NCBI RefSeq assembly: GCF_006376685.1
Contig: NZ_VEWL01000018.1
Location: 1-64,000 of the forward strand
Source of the DNA: Ochrobactrum teleogrylli
Lineage (GTDB): Bacteria > Pseudomonadota > Alphaproteobacteria > Rhizobiales > Rhizobiaceae
DNA length: 64,000 nt
Reading direction: 5' to 3'
Below are positions 52,523-61,532 of the stretch, in pieces. The translations under genes and the position numbers were made by a program. The notes under the pieces were generated by a model. The model saw only the letters and a list, made by a program, of their open reading frames with translations, did not search any database and had not been told where the DNA came from. Numbering within the stretch: the stretch's first letter is position 1; every line of letters begins with the position of its first letter.

Positions 52523-54655
52523 TTAGACGAAGCGCTCCTTGATGTAGGTGATGGCTTGGTCGCCAGTCATTTCACGCGAAGAATTGCCGTTGCGGACGTA
52601 AAATCGATCCTGCGCTGCTCCCCCCTTGTCTGCCAACTTGACATAGATCGGCTTGTTGGCCGACAGGATTTCGACGCGGCAGATTTCCTTCTCGTCAACT
52701 TCAGGAAAGGCAAGCTTGAGCTTGGTTGCAGCAAAGGCCTCGCCGAACGTATTGATAATCAGGGTCTTTAGATGGAGTTCGAACTTATCGCGATTGCCTC
52801 CGTTTAGCGATTTATAGTCATTGTCCAGACCCTTAATCTCGCCACTGTCGGCAACGCCGATCAGAAGCGTGCCACCATGAGCATTCGCGAAGGCAGCAAT
52901 CGTTTTCATAATCACGGCCTCCAGTTCCTTATTCACATTTCCAAGCTTGATGTCCCAACGCAAAGTCTGCTTGAACTCGACCTCTTCGTTCTCACCTTCG
53001 ATGATCATATCCTCGAGCGAGACTTTTTCTGCAACTGCATGGGTCTCAGCCAACCCCTCGAGCCATAAGTTCAGGCTTTCGGCAAGCATCTTGCGGCGGG
53101 TCTTCAGGAAGAGCTCGTAATTGTCTACTTGCCAAAGTTCCTTGTCTTCAGGGATGAGCTGCAGGCCAAGCGCGTTTGGCTGATTCTGTGCAACGCCCAA
53201 GAGATAGCCCTCTGTTTCCTTCGCACCCTTGGATCTGTTGGCAGTCTGAGTAAGAATTGCACGGTTTGTCAGTTCCTGCGCTAGTTGATAGCGAAGCCTG
53301 TTCTCCTGACCATATCCAGCTGCCTTCAAGTTTGCGAAAGCGAAAATATGATCGTATTCTAGCTTGTATTTCTCGCCCATCGGTTGGTGAATGGAGACGC
53401 CTGTCGTGAGGCACTTTGCACCCCGGCTTTTCAGATGCCAGCGCAACAAGCCGAACAAAGGGTTTTGGACCGCACTGCCAACAAATTCATCAGGGGTGAT
53501 CGCGATGTTGCCGCCACGATCCTCACGGATTACATCCAGCAGCCGATCGAATGGCATTTCTGATGTCGCGACAATCTTGAGATCGTGATCAAGCTTCTGT
53601 GGAAGCTGACTGACGTAGCGTCGGCGAACCTGAGAATAGTAAAACCACTTCACAACCTTCTGGAGGTCGTTGTGGCTAAGATTGCAGTTCATCCAGTAGC
53701 AGTATGCGACGATTGGAATGACTGCATAAATCGAGTTGATCTCGTCGGTATGGTCAACGAACGCATGGCCACGCAACAGGTTCGCCACATAGTCCAGAAC
53801 CTTTTCATCGAGCGCCTTCCAGACATCTCGTATCGCATCGTTATTGTCGACCGAGTGCAGTTTACGCATATCGGAGCCGCCCTGATGCAGAATGGCCAGC
53901 AACGCGTAGACGATGAAATCCAGCTTGAAGATGAAGCCGTTCCTCCTCAGCGCGTCGAGCTTCTTTTTGAAGGCCTCGCGAGCCTGAGGCCAGTATCCGG
54001 AGATTTGAGCCAACGCGAGTTCGGCGTCCGTCAACGCCACGCCGCCAGCATTGACGATATAGAAGATATCAATCGCTTCGCGCAGTGAAGCCTTAATTGG
54101 GATGTTTTGCTCTGGAAAATCCCGATCTAATACCGCCTGAATGGTCTGAAAGTGTTGGGCAATCTTCTTTCTGTCATCGCGGCTCAGTTCTCTACCAGAT
54201 GAAAGTAGACGGTCCTCAACTTCAAAAGGAAGTACCTTTTTCCGAAATATCTCCGTGATGGCCAGCCAACGCGGGTCAGTCTCCATCCTCTTGTTGTAAT
54301 ACTCAATCTCCAGTGTTTCGATATTTACCTGCAGTCCCCGCGTATCTTCTGTGATCTCTTCGAGAGTGTAGTAAGGCGGCAGCTCGCCGCGGATCAGCAT
54401 GTACAGCGTCGTGACGCGCTGCTGGCCATCGAGCAGAATCTTGATCGCCCCCTGGAGTGGATCATAAACGTGCGCACCCTTCAACTCAGGCGGCTGGTTG
54501 GTATCCCAGGTGAGGATGGTGCCTGTCGGATAGCCCTTGATCATCGAGTCGATCAGCAGCTTAGCATCCTTCTTCTTCCACACATATTCGCGCTGGAAGG
54601 CCGGCACGAAAAGCTGTCGTTCGTCGATCTTTTCCAGAATGCTGCTGATTTTCAT
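52523..54655 (-). CDS. DUF262-HNH-AlbA_2 fusion protein (GmrSD-like plus Schlafen-type domain)
   Basis: 710 aa with three parts. Residues about 1-230 are DUF262 (ParB/Srx-type nucleotide-binding fold), with RQLFVPAFQREYVW and LDGQQRVTTLY at 75-84, as in GmrS restriction proteins. About 415-490 resembles the DUF1524 HNH nuclease half (LEYDHIFAFANL, then ELTNRAILTQTANRSKG). About 548-710 is an AlbA_2 (Schlafen) domain (VEFKQTLRWD, ANAHGGTLLIGVADSGEIKGL, DRFYVRNGNSSREM). DUF262-DUF1524 proteins cut modified phage DNA. It lies inside the hsd operon, probably as an additional anti-phage effector. Confidence 0.88.
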   Translation of the reverse strand: MKISSILEKIDERQLFVPAFQREYVWKKKDAKLLIDSMIKGYPTGTILTWDTNQPPELKGAHVYDPLQGAIKILLDGQQRVTTLYMLIRGELPPYYTLEEITEDTRGLQVNIETLEIEYYNKRMETDPRWLAITEIFRKKVLPFEVEDRLLSSGRELSRDDRKKIAQHFQTIQAVLDRDFPEQNIPIKASLREAIDIFYIVNAGGVALTDAELALAQISGYWPQAREAFKKKLDALRRNGFIFKLDFIVYALLAILHQGGSDMRKLHSVDNNDAIRDVWKALDEKVLDYVANLLRGHAFVDHTDEINSIYAVIPIVAYCYWMNCNLSHNDLQKVVKWFYYSQVRRRYVSQLPQKLDHDLKIVATSEMPFDRLLDVIREDRGGNIAITPDEFVGSAVQNPLFGLLRWHLKSRGAKCLTTGVSIHQPMGEKYKLEYDHIFAFANLKAAGYGQENRLRYQLAQELTNRAILTQTANRSKGAKETEGYLLGVAQNQPNALGLQLIPEDKELWQVDNYELFLKTRRKMLAESLNLWLEGLAETHAVAEKVSLEDMIIEGENEEVEFKQTLRWDIKLGNVNKELEAVIMKTIAAFANAHGGTLLIGVADSGEIKGLDNDYKSLNGGNRDKFELHLKTLIINTFGEAFAATKLKLAFPEVDEKEICRVEILSANKPIYVKLADKGGAAQDRFYVRNGNSSREMTGDQAITYIKERFV

Positions 54656-54700
54656 GATGCAAATCGATCCTTCATAAAATTCGTTGATCCCAGGCCGGCT

Positions 54701-55444
54701 TCACAGATTTCGACAATCCAATGTCACCAATCCTATCGGGCCGTATTCGCCATCTGCCTCTCGAGTGGGCTGTGAGAAGTATTCGTCGGTCGGAACGATG
54801 TAGGTGGGAATCTTTCCGTCACGCATTTGCGTTTGACCATTAAGTTTTCCCACACTTGGAAAGAACAGACGTCTTCCTTGTTGGGAACATACTAGGAAAT
54901 GCCAAGGCACACATCGCGCTTCCAACGAAGCAATATCTTGATAGCCGTGTCTCTTGATTCTGCGGGCATCGCCAATCAAGCATCCCACCTCGTAACGGGA
55001 CGACATGACTGACTTGCGCCAACGCGATTTTGCGCTTTCCTCTGAGTAAAAACATAGGATTGGCAGCAGTCGATCACGCTTGGCTTCTGCGATCAGCATG
55101 TCGATCTGCGGGTGCGGTGCCGACTTCGCCTTATAGGTAAAAAGCCCTGGGAACTGCAGGGTATTTTTAGGCAGGCGTTTTGCCTGTACCCGCATCTTCA
55201 GCGTATATTTTAGGCCTATCAGGTGCCATTCCCAATCAGCGCCGTTGCGTGCCTCTTGTCGCTTTGTATAAGTTCTGATGTTCACTTCTGTGGAGTGGCG
55301 ACGCCATATCTCCAGCAACGTGCTCTCCGTGATGGTTTCTTCGCTGTAAGAAATTGCCGACCCATACGCCAGATGCAGATTTCTGGAAACATCATCCCCG
55401 AGCTCCTGAAAGGTTCTGCAAAGAGATTTACCAGAGGACTTCAA
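54701..55444 (-). CDS. DUF6615-like protein with PD-(D/E)XK-type motif
   Basis: 247 aa. I recognise it as similar to DUF6615. The order E35/E36 (YSEETITE), G-A-D-W-E-W at 68-73 and Q-A-K at 87-89 (MRVQAKRL) fits the E...D...QxK pattern of PD-(D/E)XK nucleases. Strand-helix units around it also fit (PQIDMLIAEAKRDRLLPILCFYS). Its start overlaps the hsdS stop (ATGA, 55441-55444), so it is translationally coupled to hsdS. Nuclease activity is inference. It could modify or back up restriction. Confidence 0.7.
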   Translation of the reverse strand: MKSSGKSLCRTFQELGDDVSRNLHLAYGSAISYSEETITESTLLEIWRRHSTEVNIRTYTKRQEARNGADWEWHLIGLKYTLKMRVQAKRLPKNTLQFPGLFTYKAKSAPHPQIDMLIAEAKRDRLLPILCFYSEESAKSRWRKSVMSSRYEVGCLIGDARRIKRHGYQDIASLEARCVPWHFLVCSQQGRRLFFPSVGKLNGQTQMRDGKIPTYIVPTDEYFSQPTREADGEYGPIGLVTLDCRNL

Positions 55445-56868
55445 TGTGCCGGCTCCGCCAAAACTTCGGCCTCCGACAGGCAGATTTCGCCGGACATAAG
55501 CTTGGGGAGGAGAAGGTCGCGGGTTTCCGCAAGGGTCAATGACTGTTCGGAATTGGAAGTTACTAAGTCACGCAGCGGCATCACCAAGCTTTCAAATGCC
55601 AACTGCACTGGTTCCGGTGCAACGGGAAATACCATCGCAGAAAGCGACGCTGGGCTAAGTTCCGTCTGACCAGTAGATCCGTGCCCCAAGGTCTCAATAA
55701 GCGCTTCCTGTCCTTCCATGAAAAGTGACAGGACTAGCTTAGAAACCTTTGAAGTGTCGGCCCTGCAGATAGTGACGTGACTATCTGCAGTTGCCGCCTG
55801 TTTAAGCCCTCGCACTGTAGCCACGCGACCGAGAGTGCCAACTCCGGTGGAATTCACCACCACGTCATATTCTTCAAGAAGTCTGTCATTAGCCGGTCTT
55901 TTCGCCGCATCGTGCCGTCGAGCGAGAGCAAGATTGACAGCCTTATTGCGTATGCACTTCTGATTGATAACTAGAATTCCCTCATCAGAATAGGAGGGCG
56001 CAAGGCCTCTTCTCAGTAGAAGTGTAACGTCTCCTACCTGCCTTTCCTCCCACCCAGCGGGCAGCCCGTCGTCTCCAATCTTATCGGGGAACAGATGAGC
56101 AAGGGCTTGTGCCCGCTCGGTGTCCTGCACGAGGCCGCCCATGATGGTGAGGGGATCGGTTGCGCCTTCCAGCTTACGGCGGGTGGGGCCGAAATCCACG
56201 AACCAGTCACGGAAGATCGCTTGCGCCATCGCCTCCAGCGTCTCGTTCATCCGCCGATTCAGTTCGATCTTGTCGTCTAGGGAGCCGAGAACCTCTGCGA
56301 TCGCGCGCTGCTCTCTTAACGGCGGTGTCGCAATGTAGAAGGATTTTACTTCCGGGAAGTAGATCGTCTGATGCACAGAGCCACTCGCGAACCGAAGGAG
56401 GGCATCTCCCTCGGCGATAAGTGCATACTTCAGGAATGTGGCTTCCAGATCTTTAGAACACGACCAGTTCACAAAGTCCTGGCTGGTTGCCATCGGTCGC
56501 CCCATGACGACGACATAACCCACGGAAGCGGTACGCGACAAGCAAACTGTATTTGGAGGCAGCACACGCGCAGCTGAATTAGCTATGCCATGTTCGTTCG
56601 TGTATTCCTTCGTTTCATAGATCGTCCGACCATGATTGCCCGTAGCGTCCCTTATACCTATCCAAGGTATATCCCCACCCCAATATTCCGGTTTTTTTCT
56701 GCTCGGAGTGTGTCCACTTTCCAGACGGGCTAGGTCTGTAAGCAGCCTCCATTCCCATCTACTGGGTGGTGAGCGGTCAGGCTTTCCCACTGCTAAGGCG
56801 AAATCACCGTCGATCCTAGCGCTGGTCGCCTCGCGTCCACCAAGCTTGCGTTTCGTATTTGCCGTCAT
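55441..56868 (-). CDS. hsdS: Type I restriction enzyme specificity subunit HsdS
   Basis: 475 aa. Two target recognition domains, about 38-210 and 285-455, each followed by a conserved spacer helix ([44 protein letters not shown] and [34 protein letters not shown]). It directs HsdM and HsdR to a bipartite DNA site, which cannot be predicted from sequence. ATGA overlap with hsdM ensures coupled synthesis. Confidence 0.94.
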   Translation of the reverse strand: MTANTKRKLGGREATSARIDGDFALAVGKPDRSPPSRWEWRLLTDLARLESGHTPSRKKPEYWGGDIPWIGIRDATGNHGRTIYETKEYTNEHGIANSAARVLPPNTVCLSRTASVGYVVVMGRPMATSQDFVNWSCSKDLEATFLKYALIAEGDALLRFASGSVHQTIYFPEVKSFYIATPPLREQRAIAEVLGSLDDKIELNRRMNETLEAMAQAIFRDWFVDFGPTRRKLEGATDPLTIMGGLVQDTERAQALAHLFPDKIGDDGLPAGWEERQVGDVTLLLRRGLAPSYSDEGILVINQKCIRNKAVNLALARRHDAAKRPANDRLLEEYDVVVNSTGVGTLGRVATVRGLKQAATADSHVTICRADTSKVSKLVLSLFMEGQEALIETLGHGSTGQTELSPASLSAMVFPVAPEPVQLAFESLVMPLRDLVTSNSEQSLTLAETRDLLLPKLMSGEICLSEAEVLAEPAH

Positions 56869-58418
56869 GACTGCACTAAGCTCAGATTGCGGCGGATACG
56901 CTCTTCGACGCTTCTAGCCGCAGAAAACTGTTCTTCAAGCTGCGACTTCAGTGAGGAAATGCGCTCGTTAAAAGTGATCCCGTCATCTTCAACGTCTTCG
57001 GCTCCCACGAAGCGTCCGGGGGTCAAGACATACCCTCTGTCACGCACCTCCTCCAGGCTAGCGGATTTGCAGAAACCCGGCTCGTCCGCATAATCCGCCC
57101 AGCCGTTCTTTGCCCGCGTTTCCGACTTCGAGCGCCAGCGGTGATAGGCACCCGCGATCTTGTCGACGTCCTCTGCCGTGAACTCGCGGCGCACACGGTC
57201 CACCATGAAGCCCAGCTTGCGAGCATCGATGAAGAGGATTTCGCCGCGCCGGTCGCGGTGGCCATTGGCGCTCTTGTCGCGGGCCAGGATCCAGAGGCAG
57301 GCGGGGATCTGGGTGGAATAGAAAAGCTGCCCCGGCAGGGCAACCATGCAATCCACCTGATCCGCCTCGATCATCGCCTTGCGGATCTCGCCTTCGCCCG
57401 ATTGCTGGGAAGACATGGAGCCATTGGCCAGCACCACGCCTGCCGTGCCGCGCGGGGCAAGGTGATGGATGATATGCTGCAGCCAGCCGAAGTTGGCGTT
57501 GCCGCTCGGCGGCCTGCCGAATTTCCAGCGGGCATCCTCCGCCAGCCGCTCGCCGCCCCAATCGGAAATATTGAAGGGCGGATTGGCGAGGATGAAATCT
57601 GCCTTCAGGTCCGGCAGTTCATCACGATGAAAACTGCCCTCGTTGTTCCAGCGGATATCGGCATCTATGCCCTGCACGGCGAGGTTCATCTTGGCCAGAC
57701 GCCAGGTGGTGTGGTTGATCTCCTGGCCGTAGACGGCAATGTCATTGCGCCGTCCACCGTGTTCCTCGATGAACTTTTCCGACTGCACGAACATGCCGCC
57801 AGAGCCGCAGCAGGGGTCATAAACGCGGCCCTTATAAGGCTCCAGCATCTCCACCAGGGTGCGCACCACAGAACGGGGCGTGAAGAACTCGCCGCCGCGC
57901 TTGCCTTCGGAACTGGCAAAGCCCGAGAGAAAATACTCGTAGACCCGACCCAGCAGATCCTTGGCCGTGTCCTTGCTGTCATGCAGGCCGATGTTGGAGA
58001 AGAGGTCAATAAGCTCGCCCAGCATGGTCTTGTTCAGCGTCGGGCGAGCATAGTTCTTCGGCAGAACGCCCTTTAGCCCCTCGTTCGACGGGAAGCGCTC
58101 AATCGCCTCCATTGCCTCATCGATCAGCTTGCCGATCTCCGGCCGCTTGGCATTGGCTTGAAGATGGCCCCAACGGGCCTCTTTCGGCACCCAGAAGACG
58201 TTCTCGGCGAGATACTCCTCCGGATCTTCAGCGTCAGCATATTCGTCTGCTTCCAGCTTGGCATGGAGGCCATCGAAGGCGTCGGATATGTATTTCAGGA
58301 AGATGAGGCCAAGCGCCACGTGTTTATATTCGGACGGCTCCAAATTGCCCCTGAGCTTATCCGCAGCCTTAAAAAGCTCCGTTGAGAAATTGAGGTCACT
58401 GGTCGCTTCTTTTGACAT
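56865..58418 (-). CDS. hsdM: Type I restriction enzyme methylase subunit HsdM
   Basis: 517 aa N6-adenine methyltransferase. The N-terminal helical HsdM_N domain (about 10-150) is followed by the SAM-binding [10 protein letters not shown] at 201-210 and catalytic NPPF at 279-282. The conserved [17 protein letters not shown] block precedes it. It is the first gene of the operon; the 188-bp gap to the integrase end (58419-58606) must hold the hsd promoter, which I could not pin down. Confidence 0.96.
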   Translation of the reverse strand: MSKEATSDLNFSTELFKAADKLRGNLEPSEYKHVALGLIFLKYISDAFDGLHAKLEADEYADAEDPEEYLAENVFWVPKEARWGHLQANAKRPEIGKLIDEAMEAIERFPSNEGLKGVLPKNYARPTLNKTMLGELIDLFSNIGLHDSKDTAKDLLGRVYEYFLSGFASSEGKRGGEFFTPRSVVRTLVEMLEPYKGRVYDPCCGSGGMFVQSEKFIEEHGGRRNDIAVYGQEINHTTWRLAKMNLAVQGIDADIRWNNEGSFHRDELPDLKADFILANPPFNISDWGGERLAEDARWKFGRPPSGNANFGWLQHIIHHLAPRGTAGVVLANGSMSSQQSGEGEIRKAMIEADQVDCMVALPGQLFYSTQIPACLWILARDKSANGHRDRRGEILFIDARKLGFMVDRVRREFTAEDVDKIAGAYHRWRSKSETRAKNGWADYADEPGFCKSASLEEVRDRGYVLTPGRFVGAEDVEDDGITFNERISSLKSQLEEQFSAARSVEERIRRNLSLVQS

Positions 58419-58606
58419 GGCACCGATTTCGAATCATTTTGTTTCTTTGAAATCGACGCTAGTTCATCAGCCGAATCACTGTAAACTATTGATCTTCAAG
58501 CTACGGTAGAAATCGATAAATAATTCCAGGCTTATTAGCGCAACGCCCCACCAAAGCACATCCGCTCCAATTCACATTCGAATAGCGTTCGGGTACTCTA
58601 TCGCTT

Positions 58607-59815
58607 TTATTTCACGCTCAGCACAAATTTTTGCCAAGCATTCATCATCTCACGTCTCTTATCTAGCAAATCTGTACGGTGATAAGCAGCTTCCGTTGCG
58701 CTGCCTATCGTATGCGCCAAAGCGCGCTCCGCAACATCACGAGGATAACCACTTTCGGAAGCCCAGTCTCGGAAGGTCGATCTAAATCCATGAGCAGTCG
58801 CTATTCGCTTCGGTGCATCGCTTTCAACTTCCTGATCGCGCAAAAACTTAGTTAAAATCATATCGCTATATGGCGTACCCTTGCGCGATGCGAAGACCAA
58901 TGAATTGTTCGATAATGCATTTTGCTGTTTATATCGGAGTATTTCTACGACACGAGACGTCAAAGGCACACGATGAGCGACCTTCGCTTTCATTCGTGAC
59001 GCAGGGATAGTCCATATCGATTTATCAAAATCGACCTCATCCCACATCATCAATCGGATTTCGCCTGAACGCGTAGCAGTCAAAATGAGGATCTCCAGCA
59101 TCAACTTTGTGTCGCTGACGTTACCCCGAGCAATCTTATCAGCGTAAATCGCTGGTAATGATCGCCATGATACGGCTGGGTGGTGATCCACGCGATGACG
59201 CTTGCTAGGCTGCTGGGGAAGAAGCTGTTCAACCACACCAACGGGACTTGCCACAATAAATCCATGGGCAGCACACCACTGCATAACTTTATCGCAACGC
59301 TGTTTTACACGTGAGGCCGTTTCAGGCTTTTCAAGCCATATAGGTCGTAGACAATCAGCAAAATGACTTACCGTAATCTCATCAACCTTTTTACTGCCTA
59401 TCTTTGGAAAGACGTATTCCACCAAGGTGTTTATCCATTGATCAATATGCTTTTGGTTTCGAAAGCCGGGGGAAGCTTGCGAATGAACTATTCGCGCTGC
59501 GCTCTCGAATGTCGGCATATCGCTCAGAACACGTTTCTGCTCATCTTCACGTTTACGCTCTTCAAGCGGATCTTTACCGACTTCGACCATCTGTCGTGCA
59601 ATCCACGCAAGGTCCCTTGCAGCCTTGATAGAAACCGTCGGGTAACTGCCAAGTCCCATATCACGGCGCTTTCGCGTTTCAGGCGATGTAAAGCGAAAGA
59701 TCCATTTGCCAGCGCCAATATTAGCTGAGGGTATCAGATAAAGACCTTTTACCGAAGTGTCGCATATCGGCTTATCGGTTGGCTTTATTTTTCTCGCTTT
59801 TGCATCGCTGATCAT
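58607..59815 (-). CDS. P4-type tyrosine integrase of the island
   Basis: 402 aa. The N-terminal arm-binding DUF4102 domain (about 1-90, MGLGSYPTVSIKAARDLA) and core-binding domain precede the catalytic domain. Catalytic residues are R249 (ATRSGEIR), H342 and R345 (HGFRSTFRDW), H368 (LAH) and Y378. Members insert elements in tRNA genes, matching the tRNA-Ser site here. It starts 33 bp inside the paired arm-type boxes at 59848-59869 and reads away from attR. Confidence 0.95.
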   Translation of the reverse strand: MISDAKARKIKPTDKPICDTSVKGLYLIPSANIGAGKWIFRFTSPETRKRRDMGLGSYPTVSIKAARDLAWIARQMVEVGKDPLEERKREDEQKRVLSDMPTFESAARIVHSQASPGFRNQKHIDQWINTLVEYVFPKIGSKKVDEITVSHFADCLRPIWLEKPETASRVKQRCDKVMQWCAAHGFIVASPVGVVEQLLPQQPSKRHRVDHHPAVSWRSLPAIYADKIARGNVSDTKLMLEILILTATRSGEIRLMMWDEVDFDKSIWTIPASRMKAKVAHRVPLTSRVVEILRYKQQNALSNNSLVFASRKGTPYSDMILTKFLRDQEVESDAPKRIATAHGFRSTFRDWASESGYPRDVAERALAHTIGSATEAAYHRTDLLDKRREMMNAWQKFVLSVK

Positions 59816-59847
59816 TCTAACACCGCTAATAAGTCAACACGGGCTCT

Positions 59848-59869
59848 CAGCCCATCATCCAGCCCATCA
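59848..59869. other. Right pair of integrase arm-type sites (candidate)
   Basis: CAGCCCATCA occurs at 59848-59857 and 59860-59869, with 12-bp periodicity, mirroring the boxes at 43921-43942. Confidence 0.65.
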
Positions 59870-60001
59870 GCAAGAGTAAGATTGCAGGATACGACTTGAG
59901 ATTAAGTGGTGCTATGCGTACGCTATATAACTATAAATTACAATGGCTTGTGATATATCCTGATAGAGAATAGCATAGGTTGAGATCGAAAAATTAGCGG
60001 A

Positions 60002-60016
60002 CACCCTCTCCGCCAT
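60002..60016. other. attR, right attachment core
   Basis: CACCCTCTCCGCCAT repeats the 3' end of tRNA-Ser at 43853-43867. Core genome resumes just beyond. Confidence 0.88.
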
Positions 60017-60091
60017 TTTCTTCATCGAAATCCATAACCTAGCATCGCAGCAATACTTCTCTGTGCCCAATGAACCATGCTAGAAGGCAGC

Positions 60092-60760
60092 ATGAGTGTG
60101 TTGTCATCCGTCGCCCCCATCTATAATCCGCCGCTGGAGCCCTATGTCTCCATCATTCATAGCGATGCGGATCTTCTGGTGCTGGACAAGCCAAGCGGGC
60201 TTTTGTCCGTCCCCGGTCGGCATCCCGCCCTCTCCGACAGCCTTGCCACGCGGGTGCAAAAGCAGTTTCCCCGCGCGCTGATGATCAACCGTCTGGACAA
60301 GGACACGTCCGGTCTGGTCCTGATGTCGCTGAACAAAAAAGCCCACGCCTATGTCGCAGCGCAGTTCGAGGCCCGGACGACCGAAAAATCCTACATTGCC
60401 AAAGTCTGGGGACATATGGACAGCGACGAAGGTTTCATCGATCTGCCGCTGGCTATCGATCCCGAGAACAAGCCGCGCCATCGGGTCGACCACGAGCATG
60501 GCAAACCGGCCCAGACACGCTGGCAGGTCTTGAGCCGCGGTGAAAACAGCACGCGCCTGCGTCTCTCTCCCCTGACTGGCCGCACGCATCAATTGCGCGT
60601 CCATATGCTGGCAATCGGCCATGTCATTCTGGGCGACGAGTTTTATGCGGACGGCGCGGCACTGGCAGCAGCCGACCGCTTGCTTCTGCATGCGGAACAG
60701 CTAGCCTTCCGCCATCCCGACGGGCGCGACGTGACATTCACCGCGCCTTGCCCGTTCTGA
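60092..60760 (+). CDS. RluA-family pseudouridine synthase
   Basis: 222 aa from ATG 60092, preceded by AAGGCAG; an in-frame ATG at 60077 is possible. The catalytic RLDKDTSGL motif is in MINRLDKDTSGLVLMSLNK, with the aspartate as nucleophile. HADLLVLDKPSGLLSVPGR (as HSDADLLVLDKPSG) and GRTHQLRVHM confirm the family. Like E. coli RluA it lacks an S4 domain, so it may modify 23S rRNA and some tRNAs. It directly follows the island attachment site. Confidence 0.92.
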   Translation: MSVLSSVAPIYNPPLEPYVSIIHSDADLLVLDKPSGLLSVPGRHPALSDSLATRVQKQFPRALMINRLDKDTSGLVLMSLNKKAHAYVAAQFEARTTEKSYIAKVWGHMDSDEGFIDLPLAIDPENKPRHRVDHEHGKPAQTRWQVLSRGENSTRLRLSPLTGRTHQLRVHMLAIGHVILGDEFYADGAALAAADRLLLHAEQLAFRHPDGRDVTFTAPCPF

Positions 60761-60779
60761 TCCTGTGTTGAGATCATAG

Positions 60780-61397
60780 ATGTCGCAGAAAATAGATACA
60801 TCGGAGCTGGTTGTCGATTTCGTCGGCGGTGCTGTCGGCCACCGGTTTCGTTCCGGCGAAGGACGCGGGCAGGCGCTTGCCAAAGCCGTCGGCTTTACCG
60901 GCAGCGTCACACCGGAGATTGCCGATGCGACGGCGGGTCTAGGACGCGACGCATTTCTGCTCGCTTCGCTTGGCGCTCGCGTCACCTTGATCGAGCGCTC
61001 GGAAAAAATGCATGCCTTGCTGGCGGAAGGCCTCGCGCGCGCCGCGGCAGAAGGTGGTCAATATGCTGAGACGGTGGCGCGCATGACCTTGCTGCACGGC
61101 GATTCCTGCGAGCTGTTGCCAGCGTTGCGGCCACAGGTGGTGCTGGTCGATCCGATGCACCCGCCACGCGGCAACACGGCGCTCGTCAAAAAGGAAATGC
61201 GACAGATCCGCGAGATTGTCGGCACTGATCCCGATGCGGAAAAGCTGATGCAGGTGGCGCTCGAAGCGGCGGTCAATCGCGTGGTGCTGAAGTGGCCGTT
61301 GCGCGCCGAACCGATGGCGGGCTTGCGCAAGCCGTCACATCAAATCTTGGGCAAAAGCACCCGTTACGATGTATTCGTCAAAGCTAAACTTATATAA
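60780..61397 (+). CDS. rsmJ: 16S rRNA guanine(1516)-N2 methyltransferase RsmJ
   Basis: 205 aa. The family start LVVDFVGGAVGHRFRSGEGRGQALAKAVGF is clear. SAM-binding TAGLGRDAFLLASLGARVTLIERS and the catalytic VLVDPMHPPRGNTALVKKEMR (DPMxP motif) follow. It lies 19 bp after the RluA-type gene, so two rRNA-modifying enzymes are probably co-transcribed. Confidence 0.94.
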   Translation: MSQKIDTSELVVDFVGGAVGHRFRSGEGRGQALAKAVGFTGSVTPEIADATAGLGRDAFLLASLGARVTLIERSEKMHALLAEGLARAAAEGGQYAETVARMTLLHGDSCELLPALRPQVVLVDPMHPPRGNTALVKKEMRQIREIVGTDPDAEKLMQVALEAAVNRVVLKWPLRAEPMAGLRKPSHQILGKSTRYDVFVKAKLI

Positions 61398-61532
61398 AAT
61401 CTTGCCGTAAAGCCGCCAGATTTGTCGCCCCCGACAATGCGGAACAATAAAGCTGTAGCAGTTTTGATAATTCGGTTTAATTTGGAAACGCTGCATTTCG
61501 TAAAACGTAATTCATAATATTATTGAGGGCGT

